A stretch of DNA of 64,000 bases from positions 2,852,001 to 2,916,000 of the forward strand of contig OZ252227.1 of the NCBI GenBank assembly GCA_965249175.1. The letters are read 5' to 3'. The translations under genes and the position numbers were made by a program. This document shows positions 41,392 to 49,797 of the stretch, piece by piece. Every line of letters begins with the position of its first letter. Within the stretch, counting starts at the first letter, position 1. The stretch comes from CAZYFH01 sp965249175 (GTDB lineage: Bacteria; Acidobacteriota; Vicinamibacteria; Vicinamibacterales; UBA8438). Below the pieces are notes generated by a model, which did no database searches, was not told the DNA's origin, and saw only the letters and a list, made by a program, of their open reading frames with translations.

Positions 41392-42788
41392 GAGATATTG
41401 TCAAATGTTGTGGATCGGTCATCAGCGTGATCAGGCGGCCACCTTCCGATCTCCCTCGTTGTTTCGCTCCTGCTGTACCCCGTCAATGAACGTCACGCCG
41501 GCGCGGACGAGTGGCAGCAGATGCGCGCCATTGAGCCGACGCCAGCGCTGCTGTGCCATCTCGAGCAGCTTGTAGGCCATCAACAGGCCCTTGGTGCGCG
41601 AGCCCGCGCCTTTGGTCACGCGCTGCCGGAGTCGGACCGTGGCGAATGGCGACTCGATGACGTTGCTCGTGCGCACGTGCTGCCAATGCTCAGCTGGCAG
41701 GGCAAAGTGCGTGAGGAGGCGGTCGCGGTCTGCGTCCAGGCACGCCGCCGCCTTCGGGTACTTGGCCTCGTACTCGGCGATGAAGACGTCCATGGCCTCC
41801 TCGGCGTGTGCCCGCGTCTCGGCGTACATGATCTCGCGGAGCGCGCGCTTCGCTTTCGGCTGTAATCGCTTTGGCAATTTGTCGAGCACGTTGCCCATCT
41901 TGTGACACCAGTCGCGGAGCTCTCGCGTGTCCGGCCACACGTCGCGCACGGCCGCCCAGAAACCCAGGGCGCCGTCGCCGACCGCCCCCACCGGGGCCCG
42001 CATGCCGCGCCGCTGGAGGTCCCGCAGCACCGTCGCCCAGCTGTCGGTGCTCTCGCGGTAGCCGTCCTCCAGGGCCACGAGCTTCTTGGTCCCATCGGGC
42101 CTCGAGCCGGATGTTGAAATGGATGCCGTCGACCCACACGTACACGTAGTCACGATCGGCCAGGTCCCGCTGGCGGAACCGCCGGTAGTCCTCTTCCCAC
42201 ACCGCCGTGAGGCGCGCGATGTTGGTCGCGCTGAGGCCGGCCGCGTCATCCCCCAATAGCACCGGCAGCGCTTCGCGGAAATCGCCCGTCGACAGACCGC
42301 GCAGATAGAGGATCGGCAGCACCTCCGCCACCTTGGGCGAGCGACGCATGTAGGGGGGCAAGATCCGACTCGTGAACCGCTCCCGCTGGCCCGCGCCGTT
42401 GACCCTTTTGTCGTTCACCCGAGGAGCATGCACCTCGAGCGTACCTGCCCCGCACGTCACCTTCCGCGCCTGGGCCCGACCATTCCGAACGACCAGCCGG
42501 CGTCCCCGCGCGTCCCGCTCCTCGCCGTGGGCCTCGATGTACTGCCCGACCTCCACCGCCAGGGCCGTCATCAACATCCGCCGGGCTCCCTCCCGGGCCA
42601 GCTCGTCCACCGTCTGCGCACCGCGCTCTTCCGGCGGAACTTCGTTGTCTGCTCCATCGTTGTCGAGTACCTTCAGCATGGGTGGCGGCTCCTTTCACCG
42701 GCCTGCCAGCCGGAGTTTTCGCGTTGCTCACGCGAAAGGATACGCCGCCTTCTTCAGACTGCCGATCCACAACTTCTGGTTATATCTC
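41392..42788 (-). mobile_element. IS256-family element, copy B (1397 bp, internal deletion)
   Basis: The same terminal repeats as copies A and C, flanked by a perfect 9-bp duplication GCCCGTGCC (41383-41391 and 42789-42797). It is 38 bp shorter than the other copies because of one internal deletion in the transposase gene. Confidence 0.95.
41431..42679 (-). pseudogene. IS256-family transposase with 38-bp deletion
   Basis: Compared with copy A, 38 bp between CTCGAGG and CCCGATGGG are missing, with GG at both edges. The shift destroys the frame right after the first catalytic Asp, splitting the gene into two overlapping ORFs. It is otherwise almost unchanged, so the loss is recent. It could still be moved by the intact copies. 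Confidence 0.95.
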
Positions 42789-42857
42789 GCCCGTGCCATC
42801 ATCCGTATCTCCGACCTGTCCGAACCCGACAGCCTGTCACGCTGACGATATTGTAAG

Positions 42858-42885
42858 TTGACTGGCCTGGTTAGCCAACTATATT
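42858..42885 (+). promoter_or_regulatory. Sigma70-like promoter
   Basis: TTGACT (42858-42863) and TATATT (42880-42885) are separated by 16 bp, just upstream of the 72-aa gene at 42901. The short distance to the GTG start implies a very short leader. Confidence 0.6.
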
Positions 42886-42900
42886 ATTACCAGACGTACG

Positions 42901-43119
42901 GTGGTTGTGTTCAAGGCGCTCAAGGTCATTGGGAACACGCTAGCTTTACTGGTCTGGATCATTCTGAATAGCCGCGTGCGTGGAGGCTTTACCGTTGATG
43001 ACCCTTTGTGGATAACAGCGCTTCGCTACGGTCTCATGGGCTACCTGGCCTGGGTGGTTTACTCCTGGTGGGACAATCGACAGGCTCAGAAGGCTACACG
43101 GGCTAGATCTAGACTGTGA
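42901..43119 (+). CDS. Small membrane protein (72 aa)
   Basis: Two hydrophobic segments (VIGNTLALLVWIILN and YGLMGYLAWVVYSWW) flank a short loop, with a basic C-terminus. The GTG start lies 16 bases from a good -10 element. It overlaps the next gene by four bases. Function unknown. Confidence 0.6.
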   Translation: MVVFKALKVIGNTLALLVWIILNSRVRGGFTVDDPLWITALRYGLMGYLAWVVYSWWDNRQAQKATRARSRL

Positions 43120-43499
43120 CGAGACGCGACTGGTGGATCGGCGTGCTGGTCATTGCCCTCGTGCTCCTCGTGCACGCGCTCGTGCCGAGATACGAATACC
43201 AGCAACCTCGTACGAAAAGAGTCCAGACGTTCGGCGGAAGCTCAGGAGTCTGGCTTCGGGTGGATCGATGGACCGGACAGGCACAGATAATGTTCGTGAG
43301 GGGTGACGGTTCATGGCCAATGGGCCAGGTCCCACCGACGTTACAGTCGTCGCGACGGGACACTGACGCCGACGACGATCGGTTCACTGAGGAATACCTC
43401 GACCGTTTCGACTTCTCCGGCGTCACGTCGCTCACTCCGGACGACGCGCCGCCACCGACTGACTCGTGGTTCGAGCGCCACGCGCCGCCACCCCGCTGA
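43116..43499 (+). CDS. Membrane-anchored hypothetical protein (127 aa)
   Basis: A basic start and one membrane span (WWIGVLVIALVLLVHALVP) are followed by a soluble region with a strand-rich core (VWLRVDRWTGQAQIMFV) and an acidic, Pro-rich tail. The start overlaps the preceding stop as GTGA. Confidence 0.6.
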   Translation: MTRRDWWIGVLVIALVLLVHALVPRYEYQQPRTKRVQTFGGSSGVWLRVDRWTGQAQIMFVRGDGSWPMGQVPPTLQSSRRDTDADDDRFTEEYLDRFDFSGVTSLTPDDAPPPTDSWFERHAPPPR

Positions 43500-43614
43500 G
43501 AGGGCCCAAGGGCGTACCGGGGAGGCGTCACCCATGAGGCGCTGGGGGCCGAAACAGTAGTGACTCTCCCTAGCGCCGCTGAGCACGGTTGCCTGGCTCG
43601 GGCACGACTTCACG

Positions 43615-43884
43615 GTGTATCCGCACGACGCCGATTGGCACGCAGTTGCTGGTCTATATATTTTCGCAGGGCAGGACTCAAATAGAAGATGGTCCCCTTT
43701 GTATGTGGGTCAGTCGTCATCATTGGCTGAGCGGATTCCCACTCACGAACGTTGGCAGGAGGCCGTGCAGCTGGGGGCCACCCACGTCCATGCGAAGGCA
43801 GTGGCGCTGGAGGCCACGCGGGACTCTCTTGAGGATCAGCTGATTCAGGCGTATCAGCCTCGGCTGAACGTGCAGTTGCGATAG
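43615..43884 (+). CDS. GIY-YIG-like nuclease domain protein (89 aa)
   Basis: GLYIFAGQD and PLYVGQSSSLAERI give the GIY and YIG halves of the fold, with the arginine of the second helix and a late glutamate-containing helix (RDSLEDQLIQAYQPRLN). The protein is about the size of an isolated domain. The GTG at 43615 is the only start downstream of an in-frame stop. A role in DNA processing by the element is likely. Confidence 0.6.
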   Translation: MYPHDADWHAVAGLYIFAGQDSNRRWSPLYVGQSSSLAERIPTHERWQEAVQLGATHVHAKAVALEATRDSLEDQLIQAYQPRLNVQLR

Positions 43885-43907
43885 CCATTGCGACCTCACT
43901 CCTCGAT

Positions 43908-44249
43908 GATCAGCGTACCAGACGCCCCTAGATACCGATGCCCGAGAAACCTTTCAACCAGCAGCTCCTCGACCGCATCACGGAACTCGCCGAGCTGGTG
44001 CGGTTGCACCAGGTGTGGATGTTCGCGCTCGTCGCGTACGTGCGCGAGCACCCTTCGTACGACGCCGCGCGCTTTCGGGCGCTGTATCAGGAACAGCGGA
44101 AGCGGATGGGGCTGCCGCATGACGATACAGATCCCGATGATGCTCTATTAGAGATGCTGCGAGCGTTCGAAGGACCAATCCACTAGCGCGCATTTGCTTG
44201 TCACGAGTCATCGCGGTGACCTCCTGAGGATCAGCTTACCAGACGCGCC
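43908..44249. repeat. 21-bp direct repeat flanking the 82-aa gene
   Basis: GATCAGCGTACCAGACGCCCC (first 20 bases, 43908-43927) and its near copy at 44229-44249 differ at two positions. The core TACCAGACG also occurs at 42887-42895 upstream of the 72-aa gene. All three lie a short way before gene starts of the integrative element, which suggests a shared control site. Confidence 0.45.
43938..44186 (+). CDS. Hypothetical protein (82 aa)
   Basis: A helical protein with a mid hydrophobic helix (HQVWMFALVAYVREH) and an acidic C-terminus. No family recognised. It sits just before the recombinase gene. Confidence 0.5.
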   Translation: MPEKPFNQQLLDRITELAELVRLHQVWMFALVAYVREHPSYDAARFRALYQEQRKRMGLPHDDTDPDDALLEMLRAFEGPIH

Positions 44250-44348
44250 GCTGACCGCGACGCGCCCTACGCCCTTGGCGCACGTGCGCGAATCACAGCG
44301 ATCGCGTCGGCACACATCCAGTCGTTGGCAGGGTCGGGGGGACGTGAG

Positions 44349-45454
44349 GTGAGCGGGACTGCAGAACCCGGCCAGCGCCAACGCCCGAGTGGCACCTGGC
44401 AGGTGTTCCTCCGCGTGCACGGGCGCTTCTACTCCACGACATTCCCTGCGACCAGTACGCTCACCGAGCGGCGCGCCTGGCGAGATCGGATCCGCCTCAC
44501 CGCGCGGTACGGTCTCGACCCGCCCGTCGATGAACCCACGTTCGCCCACGACGCCGAGCGCTATCTCGGGAGTGTCACCGCGATGGCCGGCTACCAGGAC
44601 CGCCGGCAGCATATCGAGGAGTGGGTGGCGATCTTTGGCCGGCGCCGCCGGTCCACGATCCGGCCGAGCGAGATTCGTCGCGAGCGCGACCGACTCTTGA
44701 CGACCAACCAGCCGCGCAAAGATCGACCGTACGCCGCAAGCTCAGTGAACCACCGCCTCCGCGCGCTCAGGAACCTGTGGACGGTACTGGATGGCCGGCA
44801 CGCGCCAAATCCCGTCCGCGAGGTGCCCGAGGCCGACGAGGTCGAAGAAGAGCCACGGGCGCTCCCCTACCGACTGATCCGGATGATCCTCGACGCCATG
44901 CCCGACATCGGGCGGCCGATCGCGGGCCACCGCACGAAGGCCGGAAGCCAAACGAAGGCGCGGCTCTGGGTGTTGGCCTGGACGGGCCTCTCGCACACGC
45001 AACTGATGCATCTGCGTCCCGAGGACGTCGACTGGAAGGCCCCCAGCATCTACGTCCGCGCCCGTCGCAAGGGCCGGCACGGGACGATCCGCCAGGGGCG
45101 GCGGAAGCCGATCACGCCCGAGGCGATGGCGGCGCTGCGGCGGTTTGACGCGCTCCAGTGCTGGGGGCGCTTCTCCCGGGACTCCATGCGGGCGAGCTTC
45201 AAGCGGGCCTGTGTCAAAGTCGAAGCGGCGCTTGCGCGCGCCGGGACGCCCGTGGACCTCTCCACCGTGCGGGTGTACGATCTTCGGCACAGCTTCGCGA
45301 CGATGGTGTTGGCGGCGACCCAGGATCTGGAGACGACACGACGATGCTCCACGCCGATCTGCGCACCACGGCGCGCTACGCCCGGGCCGCCGTCGACCCC
45401 GTGTTGGTGAGCGCCCTCGAGCGGTTCAGGACCCGAGTCGCGGGCGAAGAGTGA
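44349..45454 (+). pseudogene. Tyrosine recombinase (integrase), frameshifted by 5-bp duplication
   Basis: The frame contains an N-terminal SAM-like region and a catalytic domain ending VYDLRHSFATMVLAA. The C-terminal helix with the nucleophile, HADLRTTARYARAAV, is in another frame. The tandem repeat ACGAC-ACGAC at 45333-45342 explains this: deleting one copy restores ETTMLHADLRTTARY. The usual first catalytic Arg is replaced (WTGLSHTQL) and the box II His is Tyr. It lies directly beside the tRNA-Gly piece, as expected for an element's integrase. Confidence 0.8.
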
Positions 45455-45524
45455 AGGCGAAAGGTTGTCAGAAAGTTGCCCGAATCAGAAACCAAGCAAA
45501 TACATTGAGTAAAACAGCAAAGTT

Positions 45525-45576
<52 letters not shown>

Positions 45577-45582
45577 TTCTTT

Positions 45583-45729
45583 TCAACCACTTAGGTGCCC
45601 TCGGGGGGGTGTCTGAAGGGTACTGCCAGCCGAACCGTCCTCATCATCCGCGTCCACAGCCCTCTGAAGCGCGTCGGGGACCGCGCCCAGGACGTAGCGG
45701 CGCGTCGTCTCTGGCGAACGGTGCTGCAT
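45583..45729 (-). pseudogene. C-terminal fragment of a second tyrosine recombinase
   Basis: The frame reads MQHRSPETTRRYVLGAVPDA, the terminal helix of a phage-type integrase with its nucleophile Tyr, and ends a few bases from the tRNA-Gly piece. The rest was replaced by an IS110 fragment at 45732. It points toward the same att site from the opposite side, so two elements used this locus. Confidence 0.7.
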
Positions 45730-45731
45730 CA

Positions 45732-45835
45732 ACCGAAAGCGAATGGGTGGCGCAGACGCTCGAAGGATGCGGCCACGAGGTCATCGTTGCCGATCCGAAC
45801 TACGCGCCGATGTATCCGGAGCGGCGTCGGCGTTG
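45732..45835 (+). pseudogene. IS110-family transposase fragment
   Basis: The reading TESEWVAQTLEGCGHEVIVA and then DPNYAPMYPERRRR is nearly identical to residues of the intact IS110 transposase at 13696-14736. Only about 35 codons remain, joined at the left to the integrase fragment and at the right to a kinase fragment. Confidence 0.8.
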
Positions 45836-45853
45836 TCTCACGCTCGGATCGGA

Positions 45854-46015
45854 TCAGCACAGACCCGCGCCTTTGTCGCCGGGTGCCCCGCTTTCTTCCG
45901 GGGGACGTGCATCCGCGATCTGGAGCGCCTGATCCAGCGGCAACGCGCCCTGCTCCAGTCGTTGGGCCAGCGTCGCCCCGTCGAGATACTCCATGACCGG
46001 AAAGTCGACGCCGTC
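45854..46015 (-). pseudogene. Serine/threonine protein kinase fragment
   Basis: VDFPVMEYLDGATLAQRLEQ and GALPLDQALQIAD match the hinge and following helix of Hanks-type kinases that are abundant in Acidobacteriota. No catalytic loop is present; the fragment ends at a TGA. Confidence 0.65.
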
Positions 46016-46136
46016 CCGCTATCGACCATTTTTTGTCGCCGTAGGATGACTTGACCATCTCTGCGGATTGGAGGAGCATGGCAGACGTATCGGCGTGCCT
46101 TCGGCGGGTCCGCGACGAGGCACCAAAGGAGAACAG

Positions 46137-47681
46137 ATGGCGACGATGCTCTGTCCCAGCGGGAGACGATTCGCGATTGCCGGGGTGCTCATGGCGGTAC
46201 TTGTGGCGGTGGTCGCGGCCCCTGAGCCGGCTCGTGCGCAGGCCGTCGCAGACCATGAGATCACGTTCAGCAAGGACATCGCTCCCGTCCTGCAGCGGAG
46301 CTGCCAGAAGTGCCACCGGCCCGACGCGCTGGCGCCGATGTCGCTGATCAACTACGACGACGTGCGGCCCTGGGCGCGGGCCATCAAGTACCGCACCGGT
46401 CTCCGGGACCAGCAGGGCGTCATGCCGCCCTGGTTCATCGAGAAGGACATCGGCATCCAGCGATTCAAGGACGACCCCTCGCTGTCGGAGGCAGAGATCC
46501 GCATGATCGCGGCGTGGGTCGACAACGGTGCGCCGGAGGGCGACCCGGCCGACCTACCGCCCCCGCTCGAGTTCCTCGCCGCGGACGAATGGGAGATCGG
46601 CGAGCCGGACCTGATCGTGTCGTCTCCGAGTTTCGAAGTACTCGCGGATGCGCCCGACTGGTGGGGGGCCATCGGTGCCTCGCCGACGGGGCTGACCGAG
46701 GATCGATACGTCGCGGCGCTCGAGTACAAGGAAGTGACCGAGTCGGTTGAAGGCGATCGCCGGGACACGGTGGGTTCACTGTTCGTGGTGCACCATTCCG
46801 CGATGCTCGCTTTGGGGCCTGAGGCGATGGAGGCATTTGGAGCGGCCACGAGCGGGGCAGGAGGCGGTGCGGATACCGGTGAACGGGAACCCGGCGAGCG
46901 GAACGCCGACGAGGGTGTCGCGGACGAGGACGACGCCGACGGGCTCGACGGGCTCGACCTCTGGCCCGTGCACGAGGTCGGCCGCAACGCGGACTTCTTT
47001 GCTCCGAAAGCGGGCAAGCTGCTGTCGGCCGACTCGCAGCTCATGTTCATCCAGAACCATCACCACTCCAACGGCGCCCACACGCGCGCCCATATCGAGG
47101 TCGCATTCAAGTTCCACCCGCGGGGGTATACGCCCACGCTGAAGAACGAGTTCGTGTTCATGGGCACCATTACCGACCTCGACATCGAGGCGATGGAGGC
47201 CGAGCAGGTGTTGGAAGCCTTCAGCGTTCTGGAGGAGAACACGAAGCTCACAGTCTTCGAGCCGCACATGCACGCGCCCGGTGTCCGGATGTGCCTGGAC
47301 GCCATCCGAGGGACCAGGATCGAGACGCTCAACTGTTCGGGGTACGACCACAGCTGGGTGCGGGCCTATGCCTATGAGGACGATGCGGCACCCCTGCTGC
47401 CCAAGGGCACTATCCTGCGCATGACCGGCACGTTCAACAACTCGCCGACGAACCGCAATGTCGCCGATCCCCGCAACTGGTCAGGCGGCGGCAATCGGTC
47501 GGTCGACCAGATGTTTCTCCTCTTGGGGCGCGGCATCCGTCTGACCGACGAGGAGTTCGCGGCCGAGATCGCAGAGCGGCGCCAGATGCTCGACCTTGCC
47601 CCGGGCGACGTTCCCATCGGCTGCCCGCTCTGTGGCGGGGCGGACGAGCCTGAAGACGTGGACGCGGGAGCCCAACAATGA
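46137..47681 (+). CDS. Exported cytochrome-c-like, copper-monooxygenase-like protein
   Basis: A signal peptide is followed by DIAPVLQRSCQKCHRPDALA, a CxxCH heme-c site of the planctomycete-type cytochrome domain. The middle and C-terminal regions contain many conserved His, Met and Cys residues (FVVHHSAML, IQNHHHSNG, FEPHMHAPG), as in the two-domain copper type II monooxygenase fold. A low-complexity acidic insert interrupts it near residue 240. The ATG at 46137 starts the leader. It overlaps the next gene (ATGA), so both are exported partners in periplasmic oxidation. Confidence 0.75.
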   Translation: MATMLCPSGRRFAIAGVLMAVLVAVVAAPEPARAQAVADHEITFSKDIAPVLQRSCQKCHRPDALAPMSLINYDDVRPWARAIKYRTGLRDQQGVMPPWFIEKDIGIQRFKDDPSLSEAEIRMIAAWVDNGAPEGDPADLPPPLEFLAADEWEIGEPDLIVSSPSFEVLADAPDWWGAIGASPTGLTEDRYVAALEYKEVTESVEGDRRDTVGSLFVVHHSAMLALGPEAMEAFGAATSGAGGGADTGEREPGERNADEGVADEDDADGLDGLDLWPVHEVGRNADFFAPKAGKLLSADSQLMFIQNHHHSNGAHTRAHIEVAFKFHPRGYTPTLKNEFVFMGTITDLDIEAMEAEQVLEAFSVLEENTKLTVFEPHMHAPGVRMCLDAIRGTRIETLNCSGYDHSWVRAYAYEDDAAPLLPKGTILRMTGTFNNSPTNRNVADPRNWSGGGNRSVDQMFLLLGRGIRLTDEEFAAEIAERRQMLDLAPGDVPIGCPLCGGADEPEDVDAGAQQ

Positions 47682-48598
47682 GGGCGGCGGTCATTCTCGG
47701 AGTTGCCGGACTCGCGGTCGGTCTCGTCGTGCAGCAGGCGGCGGCCCAGCAGGCAAGGCCGCGCGGGACACATCAGGCCGGACAGGAAGTGATACCGGCC
47801 TACGAAGGGTGGGAACAGAATCCGGATGGCTCGTTCACGCTGGTGTTCGGCACGTTCAACCGGAACTGGCGGGAGGAGATCCACATCCCGATCGGCCCGG
47901 ACAACAACATCGAGCCGGACGGTCCCGACCAGGGGCAACCGACCTATTTCTTTCCGCGGCGAAACCGGTTCCAGTTCGAAATCCGCGTGCCAGCTGATTT
48001 CGGCGAGCGGGAGCTGGTGTGGACCCTGAGGAGCCCGAACGGGGAGACGAAACGCGCGTACGGCACCCTGAAGCCCGACTACTTCATCGATAACCTCGTC
48101 CGGATGATGAACAACGGGCTGCAGGTGTTCGGCGAAGTGGCCAAGAACGTCGGACCGGAGCTGATCGTCGACGGACCGCTGAACCGGACCGCGATGGTGA
48201 ATGATCCGGTTACGTTGACAGCCATCGCAAAGGATAAGGACGACATCCCGGCGTTGAGCCCTGACAGGTTTACCCCCGAGGGGCGCGAGCGGGCAGAGAG
48301 AGCGGCGGCGGCCGGTATGGGCGGTGGAGGGGCCCCCGGTCTGCGAGTGTCGTGGCTCGTGTATCGCGGCCCTGCCAACGCTGACTTCGACCCGCCGCAG
48401 CTCAAGACGTGGGAGGATACGCGACGGGTAGCGAATTCACCTTGGGCTCCCGGATATGTGCCGCCGCCACTTCCTGAGGACAACACGTGGGTCGTGCGGT
48501 CCACGTTCAGCGAGCCCGGGACCTACGTGCTGCGCTGCCTCGTCAGTGATGGCGGCCTGACGGCCCACGAGGACGTCACCATCGTCGTCACCGAATAG
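47678..48598 (+). CDS. Exported protein paired with the cytochrome-like gene
   Basis: A signal peptide (VILGVAGLAVGLVVQQAAA) precedes a beta-rich mature protein; the last 60 residues (TFSEPGTYVLRCLVSDGGLT) resemble a PKD/Ig-like domain. The start overlaps the upstream stop by four bases. Proteins like this accompany cytochrome/monooxygenase genes in Acidobacteriota; the specific role is unknown. Confidence 0.65.
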   Translation: MRAAVILGVAGLAVGLVVQQAAAQQARPRGTHQAGQEVIPAYEGWEQNPDGSFTLVFGTFNRNWREEIHIPIGPDNNIEPDGPDQGQPTYFFPRRNRFQFEIRVPADFGERELVWTLRSPNGETKRAYGTLKPDYFIDNLVRMMNNGLQVFGEVAKNVGPELIVDGPLNRTAMVNDPVTLTAIAKDKDDIPALSPDRFTPEGRERAERAAAAGMGGGGAPGLRVSWLVYRGPANADFDPPQLKTWEDTRRVANSPWAPGYVPPPLPEDNTWVVRSTFSEPGTYVLRCLVSDGGLTAHEDVTIVVTE

Positions 48599-48700
48599 GC
48601 GGACGACAGTCCGCCGATCGGTCGTTATCCCCATTAGGTGGATATCCCTCATCGCTGTTGGGGGACGCCACAGAGCCTATCCCGCCTTCGCCGAGCTGAG

Positions 48701-49747
48701 CTACTGCTCCGTCATGACGTCGACGCGAATCGGCGACCAGGCCAGCCCGTCTGGCGCGTCGTGGTCGACGGCCAAGAACCGTTGGCCTGTTAGTCCGTCG
48801 AGGTCGAACACCTGGATCGTGCCGGCACGCGGATCACTGGCAAATGCCATCCCTTCGTGGATCAGCGCCCCAAAGTTGCCGGTCTGCGGCTCACCGTCGC
48901 GAAGCGCGACTTCTGTGATCATGCGACGCGCCTCCACGTCCCAGAGTCCCAAGTACTGCCGGACGCGCGAGCCACCGCCACCGTTCGGCACGATGGCATA
49001 CCCATCGCCCCCCATCTCGATCCGGCCCGCAAACGGCCGAGAATCGAGGATCGCGACAATCTCGAGCGACTCGGTGTCGATCACCGAGATCGAGGTCTCA
49101 CGCCGATTCGCGACCCAGACCTCACTGCCGTCGGCGGTTACGTCCAGCCCCTCCGCGCCGAGACCGGTTTCGATGACCACGGGCGGGCGCTCCTCTTCAA
49201 GAAAGATGACCGACAGTGTCCCCTCCGCACCTCGACTCGTCACGTAGGCGCGAGAGCCGTCGGGGCTGACGCGAACCAGATGGCCCTCGCGGCCACCGGT
49301 CGGATACGTGCGCACTACCGTCATCGCTTCGAGATCGACGAGCGCGAGCCGGTCGGACTCCTGCATCGTCGCGACCGCATGGCGGCCATCAGGCAGGAAC
49401 AGCGCGGTATGGGGACGAGAATTCGGTCCGAGATCGATTCGACCAACGATGGACGCGGTGGCCACGTCCATCAGGACGATGTGTCGGCCGTGATCGTCTT
49501 CCGGCCCATACTCCGAGGTCAGCGCCAGTCGACCGTCTGGTGAGACCTGCACCTCATGAGGAATCACAGGGCCGATCGGAACCCGCGCGATCTCGATGCC
49601 GGTCGTCAGGTCGATGAACGAGATGCTCCCGCCCGCTCGATTAGCGACGAGCAGCGTCCCATCCGACGCCATGGAAGGCGCGGCGAGGCCTATCCACAGC
49701 AGCACTACGCACAGAAATGTCCGCGCGGTGCTCTGTTCTGAACTCAT
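48701..49747 (-). CDS. Exported YVTN/YncE-type seven-bladed beta-propeller
   Basis: After a signal peptide the 348-residue protein repeats blades of the type GTLLVANRAGGSISFIDLTT, VSPDGSRAYVTSRG and VWVANRRETSISVIDTESL. Such propellers bind partners or small molecules in the periplasm. The ISL3 insertion lies 50 bp upstream of its start and may separate it from its promoter. Confidence 0.8.
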   Translation of the reverse strand: MSSEQSTARTFLCVVLLWIGLAAPSMASDGTLLVANRAGGSISFIDLTTGIEIARVPIGPVIPHEVQVSPDGRLALTSEYGPEDDHGRHIVLMDVATASIVGRIDLGPNSRPHTALFLPDGRHAVATMQESDRLALVDLEAMTVVRTYPTGGREGHLVRVSPDGSRAYVTSRGAEGTLSVIFLEEERPPVVIETGLGAEGLDVTADGSEVWVANRRETSISVIDTESLEIVAILDSRPFAGRIEMGGDGYAIVPNGGGGSRVRQYLGLWDVEARRMITEVALRDGEPQTGNFGALIHEGMAFASDPRAGTIQVFDLDGLTGQRFLAVDHDAPDGLAWSPIRVDVMTEQ

Positions 49748-49797
49748 CGTGAGATCAGTCCGGACAATCCTTGTCCCCTCGATTAGTCAATGGCAAA

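Larger units (their letters stand above)
41176..42845 (+). pseudogene. Small mobile-element protein split by IS256 copy B
   Basis: The 5' part (41176-41391) encodes VLIEWADAFGCSSSWETLGD and CRSVGWLVHDGADCKVVVPH. Removing the IS and one GCCCGTGCC duplication joins GDMTIPARA to IIRISDLSEPDSLSR and a TGA at 42843-42845, giving an 87-residue protein. Proteins of this type are common in phages and integrative elements, with unknown function. Confidence 0.7.

Noticed and set aside
48630..48660. Sequence resembling the IS1595 terminal repeat (TTAGGTGGATATCCC)
   Set aside because: Only a few bases agree with ATTGGGGGTATCC and there is no transposase nearby.
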